Shown: in pieces, positions 9,014 through 17,675 of the stretch | Layout: the number at the start of each line of letters is the position of its first letter | Numbering within the stretch: position 1 is the stretch's first letter | Notes under the pieces: model-generated | What the model was told of the DNA's origin: nothing | Database searches by the model: none | Seen by the model: the letters and a program-made list of their open reading frames with translations, nothing else | Translations under genes and position numbers: made by a program | From: Robbsia sp. KACC 23696 | GTDB taxonomy: Bacteria > Pseudomonadota > Gammaproteobacteria > Burkholderiales > Burkholderiaceae | Length of the DNA: 64,000 nucleotides | Reading direction: 5' to 3' | NCBI RefSeq assembly: GCF_039852015.1 | Contig: NZ_CP156627.1 | Location: 620,001 to 684,000 of the forward strand

Positions 9014-10183
9014 ATGAAAGCACTCGTCTGGCAAGGAAAAAAAGACATCCGATATGAGACGGTACCCGACCCTGTTATCGAGGCCCCACGAGACGCCATT
9101 ATCAAGATGTCTTGTTGCGCGATCTGCGGCTCGGACCTACATCTTTTCGACGGCTTCATGCCGGGTATGAAAGGCGGCGATATCATGGGCCACGAGTTCA
9201 TGGGCGAAGTCGTGGAGGTCGGCAAGGAGGCCAGCAATTTGAAAGTCGGCGATCGCATCGTGGTGCCCTTCACGATCACCTGCGGTGAATGCGACCAATG
9301 CAAGCGCGGAAATTTCTCCGTCTGCGAGCGCACGAATCGAAACAAGGAAGAAGCCGATAAGGTATTTGGGCACACCACAGCGGGGCTGTTCGGCTACTCG
9401 CACCTTACCGGCGGCTATGCCGGCGGACAAGCCGAATATGTGCGCATCCCCTTCGCCGATTCGACCCATGTCAAGATTCCCGAAGGGTTAACCGACGAGC
9501 AAGTCCTCTTCCTCGGCGACTTATTTCCCACAGGCTGGCAAGCAGCGGTTCAATGCGACATTGTCCCAACCGACACTGTCTGTATCTGGGGCGCGGGCCC
9601 TGTCGGTCAAATGGCGGTCCGGAGCGCCATGATCCTCGGAGCGAAGCAAGTCGTCGTCATCGACTGCGTTCCGGAACGTCTTGCGATGGCCTCGGCGGCG
9701 GGCGCGATCACGATCAACTTCAAAGACGAAAGGGTCCTTGATCGGCTGAAGGAATTGACCCAGGGCAAGGGGCCGGAAAAATGTATCGATGCGGTCGGCA
9801 TGGAATCGCACGCAACACGATCGCTCGATGCGCTGTACGACCGCGCCAAACAAGCGGTCATGCTCGAGACGGACCGTCCGCACGTATTGCGGGAGATGAT
9901 CTATGTGTGCCGCCCAGCCGGCACCTTGTCCGTCGCCGGGGTCTACGGCGGGTTAATCGACAAGATTCCCTTCGGCGCGGCCATGAACAAAGGGCTGACT
10001 TGGCGGATGGGGCAGACACACGTGAAACGGTGGACGGACGATCTGCTGCAGCGGATCCGTTCCGGCCAGATCGACCCATCGTTTGTCATTACGCACACAG
10101 TATCGCTCTCCGAAGGCCCCGAAATGTACAAAACCTTTCGTGACAAAGAAGACGGCTGCATCAAAGTCGTACTGAAGCCGTAG
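9014..10183 (+). CDS. zinc-dependent alcohol dehydrogenase (formaldehyde-dehydrogenase-like)
   Basis: A 389-residue medium-chain dehydrogenase. Catalytic zinc ligands are visible in [11 protein letters not shown] and [12 protein letters not shown]. The structural zinc lobe C-x2-C-x2-C-x7-C is complete in [15 protein letters not shown] (about residues 96-110). The NAD(P)-binding glycine motif is [11 protein letters not shown] (about 195-205). The long insert and the [31 protein letters not shown] segment resemble the glutathione-independent formaldehyde dehydrogenase branch often annotated FdhA or threonine-dehydrogenase-like. Start ATG 9014 follows GGAGAAGGG. It is a single gene with its own promoter region and a likely terminator downstream. 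Substrate is uncertain. Confidence 0.85.
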   Translation: MKALVWQGKKDIRYETVPDPVIEAPRDAIIKMSCCAICGSDLHLFDGFMPGMKGGDIMGHEFMGEVVEVGKEASNLKVGDRIVVPFTITCGECDQCKRGNFSVCERTNRNKEEADKVFGHTTAGLFGYSHLTGGYAGGQAEYVRIPFADSTHVKIPEGLTDEQVLFLGDLFPTGWQAAVQCDIVPTDTVCIWGAGPVGQMAVRSAMILGAKQVVVIDCVPERLAMASAAGAITINFKDERVLDRLKELTQGKGPEKCIDAVGMESHATRSLDALYDRAKQAVMLETDRPHVLREMIYVCRPAGTLSVAGVYGGLIDKIPFGAAMNKGLTWRMGQTHVKRWTDDLLQRIRSGQIDPSFVITHTVSLSEGPEMYKTFRDKEDGCIKVVLKP

Positions 10184-10280
10184 CGATTATTCTCCCTAAC
10201 CCGGCACGGTCTGTGCCGCGGTGTCACGCTGGCCCGTGACGTGCGCTTCACGTCGCGCGCGCAAATCCACGCCTCACCGG

Positions 10281-10317
10281 AATCGGCCACTATGCCGATT
10301 TCGTCATTTTTTTATTT
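10281..10317 (+). terminator. probable rho-independent terminator after the alcohol dehydrogenase
   Basis: A 7-bp perfect stem AATCGGC/GCCGATT (10281-10287 with 10294-10300) and a 6-base loop is followed within about six bases by a T-rich run (10307-10320, with scattered A). Two further GC hairpins lie just upstream: CGGCAC/GTGCCG at 10202-10218 and GTCACG/CGTGAC at 10222-10239. The gap between stem and T-run makes it less than ideal. Confidence 0.45.
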
Positions 10318-10390
10318 TATTTCCGCTAGCATCGGTTCGGTCGGTAGGTCAATCTAGCGACATCGAGTCGGGCCCCTTTCGGAGACCAGC

Positions 10391-11245
10391 ATGGAAGGCA
10401 TCGATGACGCACGTCGCTTAGCCAATTCGTCGTCGGGCGCGCCGCCCGGAGGCGCGGATGACGCCGCGACGCGTGGCTTCGCGTCCGCCCTTTACGACAA
10501 GATGCCCGATACGCTGGCCGCGATACTGGACACGCTGACGTTCGTCATGCCCTTGCTCGATGTCGTGCCAAACGTGGTCTTCTTTGTAAAAGATCTGGAT
10601 GCGCGCTATGTGGCGGCCAATCTGACGTTGGCCACGCGCTGTGGGCTCGATCGTTCCGAAGGCCTGTTGGGGAAAACCTCGGAGCAGGTGTTTCCCAGCC
10701 AATTCGGCAAGGTATATACCCAACAAGATCAAGACGTCATTCGCCACGCGAGAACGATCAGCGATCAGTTGGAAATGCACCTGTATCCGGATCGCGAGCC
10801 GGGCTGGTGCATGACGCACAAACGTCCGATCTGCGACCGCGACGGGCGCGTGGTCGGCCTCGTCGGTATCTCCTGCGACTTGCAGGCGGCCACGCTGACG
10901 CATCCTGCCTATGCGCGTCTTGCCGGTATCGACGATTTCTTGCGCGAGAATCTCTCGCGCACGATTCCGATGTCGGAACTGACCGCCATGACCGGATTGT
11001 CTATCTCGCAATTCGAACGGCACTGCAAGCGGATCTTCCATTTGACGCCGCGTCAGATGCTGCACAAATTTCGCTTGGAACGCGCCACGGCGTTGCTCGC
11101 GACCTCGGAGTCGATCACGAATATCGCCGCGGCGTGCGGCTATTCCGACCATAGCGCATTCAGCCGGCATTTCAAAAACATGACCGGTATCTCGCCCAGC
11201 CAGTTCCGCCTTGCGCTGCCCAAGGCGCCGTCGGAAAATAAATGA
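10391..11245 (+). CDS. PAS-domain AraC-family transcriptional regulator (hydroxyproline cluster)
   Basis: A 284-residue regulator. Residues about 55-165 form a PAS-like sensor (VPNVVFFVKDLDARYVAANL, later KRPICDRDGRVVGLVGISCDL). Residues about 185-280 are an AraC double helix-turn-helix (MSELTAMTGLSISQFERH; ITNIAAACGYSDHSAFSRHF). Its TGA overlaps the ATG of the oxidoreductase gene (ATGA at 11242-11245), so regulator and catabolic enzymes are cotranscribed. That is unusual for an activator and would give feedback. The likely inducer is a hydroxyproline isomer or pathway intermediate; this is inferred from context. Confidence 0.85.
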   Translation: MEGIDDARRLANSSSGAPPGGADDAATRGFASALYDKMPDTLAAILDTLTFVMPLLDVVPNVVFFVKDLDARYVAANLTLATRCGLDRSEGLLGKTSEQVFPSQFGKVYTQQDQDVIRHARTISDQLEMHLYPDREPGWCMTHKRPICDRDGRVVGLVGISCDLQAATLTHPAYARLAGIDDFLRENLSRTIPMSELTAMTGLSISQFERHCKRIFHLTPRQMLHKFRLERATALLATSESITNIAAACGYSDHSAFSRHFKNMTGISPSQFRLALPKAPSENK

Positions 11246-12531
11246 ATCAGACGAAGATGGCGCAAACGCCGTCCGACGGTGCGAACGGCACGGCCGATGT
11301 CGTGATTGTCGGGGCCGGCATCATCGGCTTGGCCTGTGCCTGGTCCGCTTTACAGGACGGCGCACGCATCACCGTGATCGATCCCGACTTCGAAGGCGAT
11401 CGCACCTCGCACGGCAATGCAGGCGTGATCGCCATGTCCGACAGTACCCCGATCTCCGTGCCGGGTGTCTGGCGGAAAGTGCCGAAATGGCTGATGGATC
11501 CGCTCGGCCCGCTATCGCTCGACTGGAAGCATCTACCGCGCGCGCTACCCTGGTTCATGGCGTTTCAGAAAGCCAGCGGTCGACAGCGTTTTACCGAGAT
11601 ATCGCACGCGCTGGCGGCGCTGCATCGACGCACCTATCGCGACCTGCTGCCGATGCTGGGCGATGCCGGCGCATTGCCGATCCTGCATCGGCGCGGTGCC
11701 CTATTGCTTTATGAGACAAAAGCCGCGTTCGAGGCCGATGCCGAAGAATGCCGTTTCAAGCAAAGCCTGGGCGCGAAGTTGACGGTCATGTCCGCCCGCC
11801 AGGTGCGCGACATGGAGCCGGCTCTGGCGCCGGTATTCCAACACGGCGTATTCCAGGAAGAGTGTGCCCACGTCGGCGACCCGCGCGAGATCGTGACCTT
11901 GCTGCGCGCGCGCGTTCGTGCGCTCGGCGCGCGTTTCGTTCCGGGTCATGTGCGGGCGGTGATGCCGTCGGAGTACGGCGCGTCGGCCGCGCTGGAGGAC
12001 GGCACGCGCGTATCGGGTCGTCACGTCGTGGTGGCAACCGGCGCATGGTCGGCGGGCCTGGCGGCCGGCGTCGGCGACGCGGTCTTGTTGGAAAGCGAAC
12101 GCGGCTACAACACCACCTTGCCCGATGCGGGAATCCACCTGTCGCGCGAAGTCGTTTTCGCCGAGCGTAAATTCGTCGCGACGCCGCTGGATATCGGCTT
12201 GCGTATCGGCGGCGCGGCCGAATTCGCCGGCTTGCGCGCGCCACCGAACTATCGCCGCAGCGACGCGTTGTTGGCATTGGCCAAGACGTTTTTACCGGGC
12301 CTGCGTGACGCCGGCGCCGCTAAATGGATGGGGCACCGCCCCTCGACGCCGGACTCGCTTCCGGTGATCGGTTGCTCGCCTAAAGCCGCGTCCATCGTCT
12401 ATGCCTTCGGTCATGGACATCTCGGACTGACGCAGTCGGCCACCACCGGCGCCTTGGTGGCCGACCTCATCGCCGGCAGAACGCCGGACGTGCCGATGGC
12501 CCCTTATTCGATAGCGCGGTTTGCGCGTTAG
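11242..12531 (+). CDS. FAD-dependent D-amino acid (D-hydroxyproline) dehydrogenase, DadA-like
   Basis: A 429-residue flavoprotein. The dinucleotide-binding fingerprint VVIVGAGIIGLACAWSA lies near residue 20, and the C-terminal GHGHLGLTQSATTGALVADL block is typical of DadA-type dehydrogenases. WMGHRPSTPDSLPVIG is also diagnostic of this family. In hydroxyproline catabolism a DadA-like enzyme oxidises cis-4-hydroxy-D-proline to 1-pyrroline-4-hydroxy-2-carboxylate and passes electrons to the respiratory chain. Position between the regulator and the epimerase supports this role. The multi-subunit alternative (LhpBEF type) is not encoded here. Confidence 0.8.
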   Translation: MNQTKMAQTPSDGANGTADVVIVGAGIIGLACAWSALQDGARITVIDPDFEGDRTSHGNAGVIAMSDSTPISVPGVWRKVPKWLMDPLGPLSLDWKHLPRALPWFMAFQKASGRQRFTEISHALAALHRRTYRDLLPMLGDAGALPILHRRGALLLYETKAAFEADAEECRFKQSLGAKLTVMSARQVRDMEPALAPVFQHGVFQEECAHVGDPREIVTLLRARVRALGARFVPGHVRAVMPSEYGASAALEDGTRVSGRHVVVATGAWSAGLAAGVGDAVLLESERGYNTTLPDAGIHLSREVVFAERKFVATPLDIGLRIGGAAEFAGLRAPPNYRRSDALLALAKTFLPGLRDAGAAKWMGHRPSTPDSLPVIGCSPKAASIVYAFGHGHLGLTQSATTGALVADLIAGRTPDVPMAPYSIARFAR

Positions 12532-12576
12532 CGGCAAGCGTCGACGCGAACCCGGCAAAGACGATCCCTGAAGACA

Positions 12577-13533
12577 TTGGAGATACGGAACGTGATAGTA
12601 GTGGATTCTCACACGGGCGGTGAACCGACCCGTCTCGTCATCGACGGCGGTCCGGACCTCGGCTCGGGACCGATAGCGGAGCGCCTCGCACGCTTTCGCG
12701 ACACGTTCGATCATATCCGCGCCGGTGTGGTGAACGAGCCGCGTGGTTCCGATGTCATGGTGGGCGCGCTCCTGCTCGAACCGCATGATGCGGCCTCCAC
12801 GGCAGCCGTGATCTTTTTCAATAACGTCGGTTTTCTCGGCATGTGCGGGCACGGCACGATCGGCCTGATCGTCTCGCTTGCATGGCTCGGCAAGATTCAA
12901 GCGGGGACGCATCGCATCGAAACGCCGGTCGGTATCGTCGATGCGATATTGCACGAAGACCGGAGCGTGACGGTACGCAATGTACCGGCTTATCGTTACC
13001 GGCAAAACGTCGAAGTCGAGGTGCCCGGCCATGGGCGCATGCACGGGGACATCGCATGGGGCGGCAACTGGTTCTTTCTCGTTGCCGATCACGGCCAAGC
13101 GCTGAACGCACAGAATGTCGAAGTACTGACGGCGGTCGCGTGGACCGTCAGACAAGCGTTGGAACAAAGCGGCATCACCGGCGAAGACGGTGCGCTGATC
13201 GATCACATCGAGTTTTTCGCCGACGTCGACGTCCCGGGAATCGATAGCCGTAACTTCGTGCTGTGCCCCGGCAAAGCATACGATCGCTCGCCTTGCGGCA
13301 CCGGTACCTGTGCGAAAGTGGCCTGCCTCGCTGCCGATGGTGCACTCGCCCCCGGCGCGGTATGGCGTCAGGAAAGCATCATCGGCAGTGCCTTCGATGT
13401 GCACTACGACCTTGCGACGGATCTGCCGCCGCATCAGGTGCGTCCCAGTATTCGGGGAACGGCGCACGTCACCGCCCGGTCGGAACTCGTCTTTTCGGAT
13501 GACGATCCCTTTGTGTGGGGCATCCCGCAATAA
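12577..13533 (+). CDS. 4-hydroxyproline 2-epimerase
   Basis: A protein of about 318 residues in the proline racemase superfamily. Both catalytic cysteines are present, in GMCGHGTIG (about residues 89-97) and DRSPCGTGT (about 236-244). A Cys/Cys pair indicates an epimerase; 3-hydroxyproline dehydratases have Thr or Ser in the second position. The opening [14 protein letters not shown] and the block WGGNWFFLV match 4-hydroxyproline epimerases, which interconvert trans-4-hydroxy-L-proline and cis-4-hydroxy-D-proline. The start is ambiguous: TTG 12577 gives the usual N-terminal length, while GTG 12592 has the better ribosome site (GGAG, nine bases before). Confidence 0.88.
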   Translation: MEIRNVIVVDSHTGGEPTRLVIDGGPDLGSGPIAERLARFRDTFDHIRAGVVNEPRGSDVMVGALLLEPHDAASTAAVIFFNNVGFLGMCGHGTIGLIVSLAWLGKIQAGTHRIETPVGIVDAILHEDRSVTVRNVPAYRYRQNVEVEVPGHGRMHGDIAWGGNWFFLVADHGQALNAQNVEVLTAVAWTVRQALEQSGITGEDGALIDHIEFFADVDVPGIDSRNFVLCPGKAYDRSPCGTGTCAKVACLAADGALAPGAVWRQESIIGSAFDVHYDLATDLPPHQVRPSIRGTAHVTARSELVFSDDDPFVWGIPQ

Positions 13534-13669
13534 CGCTTTCATATCCCGTGTCACGCGTCGTCTCGAAATACGCCGACGCGTCGCGCGGACAAGCTTGATT
13601 TTTGAAACCTCGTGAACGCGCGTGCGCGTCACGTCTGACAAACCTCGCATAAGGAGGCGGTGAACGACG

Positions 13670-14617
13670 ATGGGCCATTCTATTTTTACTGGCTGTATTC
13701 CGGCATTGATGACGCCTTGTACGTCGGATCGGACGCCCGACTTCGATGCGCTGGTGAGCAAAGGGCGCGCCCTGGTCGCGGCGGGCATGCGCGCCGTCGT
13801 CTATTGCGGCTCGATGGGCGACTGGCCGCTTTTATCGGAACAGCAGAGGCAGGAGGGCGTGGCGCGCCTGGTCGCGGCAGGCGTGCCGACCATCGTCGGT
13901 ACCGGCGCCGTCAACTCCAAGGAGGCGGTGTCGCACGCGGCGCATGCCGCGCACGTGGGGGCCCAGGGCTTGATGGTCATTCCGCGTTTGCTGTCCCGCG
14001 GTAGCGCCGCGAGTGCGCAGAAAGCGCACTTTTCCGCGATATTGAAAGCGGCCCCGGCATTGCCCGCCGTCATCTACAACAGCCCGTATTACGGCTTCGC
14101 CACGCGCGCCGACCTGTTCTTCGCCTTGCGCGAGGAGCATCCCAATCTGGTCGGCTTCAAGGAATTCGGTGGCAGCGCCGACCTGCGCTACGCGGCGGAG
14201 CATATCACCTCCGGCGACGACGCCGTCAGCCTGATGGTCGGCGTCGACACGCAAGTAGTGCACGGATTCGTCAACTGCAATGCGACGGGTGCGATCACCG
14301 GCATTGGCAACGCCTTGCCGCGCGAAGTGCTCCACCTCGTGTCCCTCAGTCAGCAAGCGGCGAAGGGCGATGCGAACGCGCGTCGCCTGGCACTGGAATT
14401 GGAGGGTGCACTGGCCGTCTTGTCTTCCTTCGATGAAGGGACGGATCTGGTCCTGTACTACAAATATCTGATGGTCCTGAACGGCGACAAGGAATATACG
14501 CTGCATTTCAACGAGACCGATGCGTTGAGCGATGCGCAACGACGCTACGCGGAAAATCAATACACGCTGTTCCGTCAGTGGTACGCCGATTGGTCGGAGT
14601 CGCTCGCCAAAGCGTAA
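13670..14617 (+). CDS. dihydrodipicolinate synthase family protein, likely 1-pyrroline-4-hydroxy-2-carboxylate deaminase
   Basis: A 315-residue TIM-barrel aldolase of the DapA/NAL family. The Schiff-base lysine is expected in LVGFKEFGG (about residues 160-168), and the conserved tyrosine lies in YNSPYYG (about 137-143). GSMGDWPLLSEQQRQ replaces the usual GTTGE motif, as in hydroxyproline-pathway deaminases that convert pyrroline hydroxycarboxylate to alpha-ketoglutarate semialdehyde. A strong AAGGAGG lies 12 bases before ATG 13670. It follows the epimerase by 136 bases. The final pathway enzyme, alpha-ketoglutarate semialdehyde dehydrogenase, is not in this window. Confidence 0.8.
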   Translation: MGHSIFTGCIPALMTPCTSDRTPDFDALVSKGRALVAAGMRAVVYCGSMGDWPLLSEQQRQEGVARLVAAGVPTIVGTGAVNSKEAVSHAAHAAHVGAQGLMVIPRLLSRGSAASAQKAHFSAILKAAPALPAVIYNSPYYGFATRADLFFALREEHPNLVGFKEFGGSADLRYAAEHITSGDDAVSLMVGVDTQVVHGFVNCNATGAITGIGNALPREVLHLVSLSQQAAKGDANARRLALELEGALAVLSSFDEGTDLVLYYKYLMVLNGDKEYTLHFNETDALSDAQRRYAENQYTLFRQWYADWSESLAKA

Positions 14618-14619
14618 GC

Positions 14620-14790
14620 CCGCGACCGTCGCCATGGCCACCGGTCTGGCTAAGCGCGCGTCCGGCCACGAACAGCCGGGGCCCCTGCACCAGGCCGCGC
14701 GCGACCGCCTGCTTGAGCGGCAGTCCCGCGCCGCCGGCATCGCGCACCGTCGTGAACCCGCGGCGCAGGATGTCGCGAGTCGCGACAGTC
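14620..14790 (-). pseudogene. amidohydrolase (imidazolonepropionase/prolidase-like) internal fragment
   Basis: Reading the minus strand from about 14786 to 14620 gives roughly 55 residues containing RGFTTVRDAGGAGLPLKQAV and GPRLFVAGRALSQTGGHGDG. That is the highly conserved strand-2 region of metal-dependent amidohydrolases (COG1228-like), where GFTTVRD precedes the barrel and SQTGGHGD follows. No start, no N-terminal HxH motif and no C-terminal barrel are present. The fragment fills the 170 bases between the stop codons of the DapA-like gene and the LysR gene. It is the remnant of a gene deleted from both sides. Confidence 0.7.
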
Positions 14791-14791
14791 C

Positions 14792-15703
14792 TTAGATGAC
14801 CGATGCGACCGACCCGATCAGCTCGCGTAACCACTGCTGTGCAGGATTGGCATCGTTACGCCGATGCCACATTACATGAAATACAATTTCAGGAAGTACG
14901 AGCGGAGGCGGTAGCAGCGCGAGCTTCCGCGCGGCCGACGACTGAAGCGCCACCCGTTTCATGACGGTGGCCGTCAGATGTGTTCGAGCGACCACCGCAG
15001 GTACGGCAAACATATGCGGCAGCGTCAGCGCGAGGTGACGTTGCTTGCCCTGCTGCGCCAGCGCTTCATCGACCAAACCATGTCGCTGCCCTTCCGGCGA
15101 CGCCAATACGTGCGATAAAGAGAGATAGGTCTCCATGTCCATCGCACGGCGCGCAACCGGATGCGTGCTGGAGACGATCGTCACGAACGCGTCGCTGAAA
15201 ATCGGGCGCGTCAAAATCCGCGCCTCCGAATACGTCGGGGGCACACCCACCGCGGCGTCGATCACTCCGGCGTCGAGCAGATCGACAGCATCGTCTCGAT
15301 TGTTGAAGGCATGCACATTGATCGTCATGCCAGGCGCCTGCTCCGCCATCTTTTCGAGAAGCATCGGCAACACGACGAACGCCGAGTAGTCTGACATGCC
15401 GACGTTGAGCGCGAGCGTCGCATCGGACGGCGTAAATCCCTCTCCTTTCAACAACGTCGCGCCTATCTGGCGCAAGGCCTGCGCGATCGGTTCCGCCAGC
15501 TCGCGCGCACGCGGCGTCGGTAGCAAGCCGTCGGCACTTCGCAGAAATAGCGGGTCGTCCAGTAGTGTGCGCAGCCGCGACAATGCCGCGCTCATCGCGG
15601 GCTGACTGACGCCAACGTGTACTGCTGCTCGCGTGACGTTGCGCTCGGTCATCAACGCATCGAACGCGGCCAGCAGGTTCAAATCGATGCCGTGATAATC
15701 CAT
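14792..15703 (-). CDS. LysR-family transcriptional regulator
   Basis: A 303-residue regulator. The N-terminal winged helix-turn-helix is clear (LNLLAAFDALMTERNVTRAAVHVGVSQPAMSAALSRLR, split here only by reading), followed by LLDDPLFLRSADGLLPTPRA. The substrate-binding domain runs from about residue 95 to the end. The NVGMSDYSAFVVLPML segment resembles the NodD/LinR-like branch. It is divergent from the SnoaL-like gene at 15799, with a 95-base shared promoter region, so it most likely controls that gene and itself. Confidence 0.88.
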   Translation of the reverse strand: MDYHGIDLNLLAAFDALMTERNVTRAAVHVGVSQPAMSAALSRLRTLLDDPLFLRSADGLLPTPRARELAEPIAQALRQIGATLLKGEGFTPSDATLALNVGMSDYSAFVVLPMLLEKMAEQAPGMTINVHAFNNRDDAVDLLDAGVIDAAVGVPPTYSEARILTRPIFSDAFVTIVSSTHPVARRAMDMETYLSLSHVLASPEGQRHGLVDEALAQQGKQRHLALTLPHMFAVPAVVARTHLTATVMKRVALQSSAARKLALLPPPLVLPEIVFHVMWHRRNDANPAQQWLRELIGSVASVI

Positions 15704-15798
15704 AAATCAAATAATGTTGTATACGGTCTATTTGTTGGACAGATTTTACGGGGAATCGCACACTGGCGTCAGAGATCACGAAATACAGGGAGATAGCG

Positions 15799-16245
15799 AT
15801 GAACGGCAACGGTGTGAATGAAGTGGAACGGCTGCGCATCGAACGCGCGGCAGTGGAGACGCTGTATCGCGCTTTCAGCGAACAGAACCCCGATCTGGTT
15901 GACGGGGTGTTGGATCCGGCATGGGACGATATTCCGTTAGCACCGGGGCAAGAGCCCGGGCCGGAAGGCATCAAGACGATCATCCGCAGCCTCGGTGCGG
16001 CCTTTCCCGATGTGCGGATCGTCATTCACGACATGATTCAGGTGCCCGGGCGGATCGCGGTGCGCGCCGAGATCACGGGGACCCATCAAGGCGAATTGTT
16101 CGGCATCGCGCCCACGGGAAAACGCGTGGGCTTCCGTCTTCATGAGTTTCACACCTTGGACGGCGGGCGTGTCACTACAACCTGGCATATGGAAGATTGG
16201 TTTGGCCTCTTCCAGCAACTCGGCGAATTTCCGAGACAGGCGTAG
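15799..16245 (+). CDS. SnoaL-like ester cyclase family protein
   Basis: A 148-residue single-domain protein of the NTF2-like/SnoaL polyketide cyclase fold. Diagnostic stretches are IKTIIRSLGAAFPDVRIVIHDM (read in two parts), the GELFGIAPTGKRVGF turn, and the C-terminal HEFHTLDGGRVTTTWHMEDW. The family includes aldol cyclases and many small-molecule isomerases or binding proteins of unknown role. It is transcribed divergently from the adjacent LysR regulator and has a GGGAGAT ribosome site before ATG 15799. The specific reaction cannot be assigned. Confidence 0.75.
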   Translation: MNGNGVNEVERLRIERAAVETLYRAFSEQNPDLVDGVLDPAWDDIPLAPGQEPGPEGIKTIIRSLGAAFPDVRIVIHDMIQVPGRIAVRAEITGTHQGELFGIAPTGKRVGFRLHEFHTLDGGRVTTTWHMEDWFGLFQQLGEFPRQA

Positions 16246-16273
16246 GCATTGGGCTAACGCCGACGCCCCTCAG

Positions 16274-16298
16274 CGATCGGTGTGAGTTACACCGATCG
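16274..16298. terminator. hairpin between convergent genes
   Basis: A perfect 10-bp inverted repeat, CGATCGGTGT (16274-16283) with ACACCGATCG (16289-16298), has a 5-base loop and overlaps the stop codon of the minus-strand membrane protein gene. It lies 28 bases after the end of the SnoaL-like gene. There is no T-run, so it may act as a bidirectional, possibly Rho-assisted, terminator. Confidence 0.5.
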
Positions 16299-16832
16299 GG
16301 CAAGGTCGATGGCGAATTTACGCTTGATGACCAATGCAAGGGCAATGGTGAATACGAAATGGGACATGAATCCGCCAATGATGACATTGGGATCGAAGTA
16401 GTCCGGGTGATTGTTTGAGCTGATGCTGATGGCAACATGCATCGCGATCCACGCTATAACGCCATAGAACAAGGCGATAAACGTCGCCTCGTAGCCGCGC
16501 CGCTGAAAATAAGGCCAGATCGCCGCGAAAAGCACGCCCCACGCAGAGGCAAACGTAAAGTGAATGGCGGTCCCAAGGATGTACGCCCAGATACCCAACG
16601 CGTCTTGAACTTGTTTCCCAAAAACCAGCCCCGTGGCGTTACGCGGAATTCCCCCCATCGGCATGAGATGTTGCACGCTCACCCAGACAATTGCCTCGTA
16701 AATCCAAATCATCACCGCCCCGACGAGCCCTCCAGTAATGCCGGCGACCAGCATCGTCCGATGGCTTGACCACGATTTGCTTCCTGACGCGTTAATCCGC
16801 GCTGTCGACTCCATACTTGAAGGGCTGGCCAT
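16287..16832 (-). CDS. hypothetical four-to-five-segment membrane protein
   Basis: A 181-residue protein with a polar N-terminus of about 25 residues, then hydrophobic segments at about residues 28-50 (VAGITGGLVGAVMIWIYEAI), 80-108 (AYILGTAIHFTFASAWGVLF), 115-138 (FIALFYGVIAWIAMHVAI) and 150-170 (FMSHFVFTIALALVI). It resembles small DUF1440-like or YagU-like inner-membrane proteins in spacing, but I do not recognise the family with confidence. It is a single gene, convergent with the SnoaL-like gene. No function is proposed. Confidence 0.65.
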   Translation of the reverse strand: MASPSSMESTARINASGSKSWSSHRTMLVAGITGGLVGAVMIWIYEAIVWVSVQHLMPMGGIPRNATGLVFGKQVQDALGIWAYILGTAIHFTFASAWGVLFAAIWPYFQRRGYEATFIALFYGVIAWIAMHVAISISSNNHPDYFDPNVIIGGFMSHFVFTIALALVIKRKFAIDLARSV

Positions 16833-17164
16833 CGCGTTCTCCTGAGTAGGCGATCCGTTTCCATCCGCGCTGCCGCCGGGAGGGGAAAATACGGATTTGG
16901 TATCCCAAAATTGGGATGAGGAGATAGTAAAGCACTCCTAACGCCACGGAAACGGGGTTTACCATGCTCGGGAAAAACGTTTTGGGATCCTATAGCGGGC
17001 ACGCGCATTCTTACGAAACGTAATAATCATCCGCTTATATGAATCGATAGCTCGCGCCTTGCGGTTCGGTCTCAGAGAGGTACACGGTCGTTGCGAAAAG
17101 CGGCAGGGTTATGCGAATTCCACGACCACGTAGCGGCGGGAGAAACGGTAATCCCAATCTGTCG
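16833..17164. other. intergenic, nothing recognised
   Basis: This stretch separates the membrane protein gene from the decayed fitB locus. It is more AT-rich between about 17020 and 17060. On the minus strand a frame from about 17165 to 17037 stays open (ending ETEPQGASYRFI) but matches nothing I know. It is probably promoter sequence plus further toxin-gene debris. Confidence 0.4.
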
Positions 17165-17301
17165 TCAGCTATCGATCATAATGGCTGACAAATAGAGCGC
17201 TGAGTAAGCGAGGTCCGCTTCGTGAAAAGCCTCTGGACACCTGAGTCTGCGTTCTAGCCTCGACGCGCCTCGCTGATGACATTAGTATCAACTAAATACA
17301 T
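17165..17301 (-). pseudogene. fitB: FitB/VapC-type PIN-domain toxin remnant
   Basis: On the minus strand, ATG 17301 overlaps the end of the fitA gene and opens MYLVDTNVISEARRG, the canonical first strand of a PIN-domain RNase with its first catalytic aspartate. A TAG follows immediately (17256-17254). Beyond the stop the same frame reads NADSGVQRLFTK, and a shifted frame reads ALYLSAI, both expected further on in FitB-type toxins. The acidic residues of the rest of the PIN domain are missing. The gene has at least a nonsense codon, a frameshift and a C-terminal deletion, so no active toxin can be made. Confidence 0.75.
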
Positions 17302-17524
17302 TGGGCGCCGCTTGATCCGTGCTTAGGCGCTCGAAGTCTTCGTCACGCCCGACATTTGGCATCGACGCCAGCACATCCGCGAAACTCCGGCGTTGCGGGT
17401 GCCCCAGTACTTCAGCAAGGATTTCACGATGTTCGGCCTCCGCACTGCGCCCGTTCGCTATTGCCCGAACCCGTAGCGCGTCAACGAGTGAGTCATCCAG
17501 ATTTCTCACGACAAGTGATTTCAC
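17288..17524 (-). CDS. fitA: FitA-like ribbon-helix-helix antitoxin
   Basis: A 78-residue protein when started at GTG 17524, which has GGAGG five bases upstream. An ATG at 17539 would add five residues. SLVVRNLDDSLVDALRVRA is the ribbon-helix-helix DNA-binding strand and helix. GRSAEAEHREIL and RRSFADVLASMPNVGRDEDF are the conserved features of FitA/VapB-type antitoxins. Normally it binds and neutralises FitB and represses the operon. Here the overlapping toxin gene is broken, so the antitoxin is solitary and may survive only as a DNA-binding repressor. Confidence 0.85.
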   Translation of the reverse strand: MKSLVVRNLDDSLVDALRVRAIANGRSAEAEHREILAEVLGHPQRRSFADVLASMPNVGRDEDFERLSTDQAAPNVFS

Positions 17525-17675
17525 TATCGCCTCCATCACAAAACCATATCATGTGCATAGCATTGATATGATCGACGTGCAATCATTTTCATATCAATTG
17601 GTTTTGCCGCCGCATCGAGTAGAGGTGGCACGACCTATTTCAAGCACGCTAAGCTGGCCGTGCTGCTGGAGCACA

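Noticed and set aside
10202-10255. Three tandem GC hairpins after the alcohol dehydrogenase considered as a riboswitch or attenuator for the AraC gene
   Set aside because: No conserved aptamer blocks were recognised; they more simply belong to a termination region.
12292-13788. Minus-strand open frame of about 498 codons across the epimerase gene
   Set aside because: Shadow of high-GC coding sequence; arginine-rich, no recognisable motifs, and covers two real genes plus their spacer.
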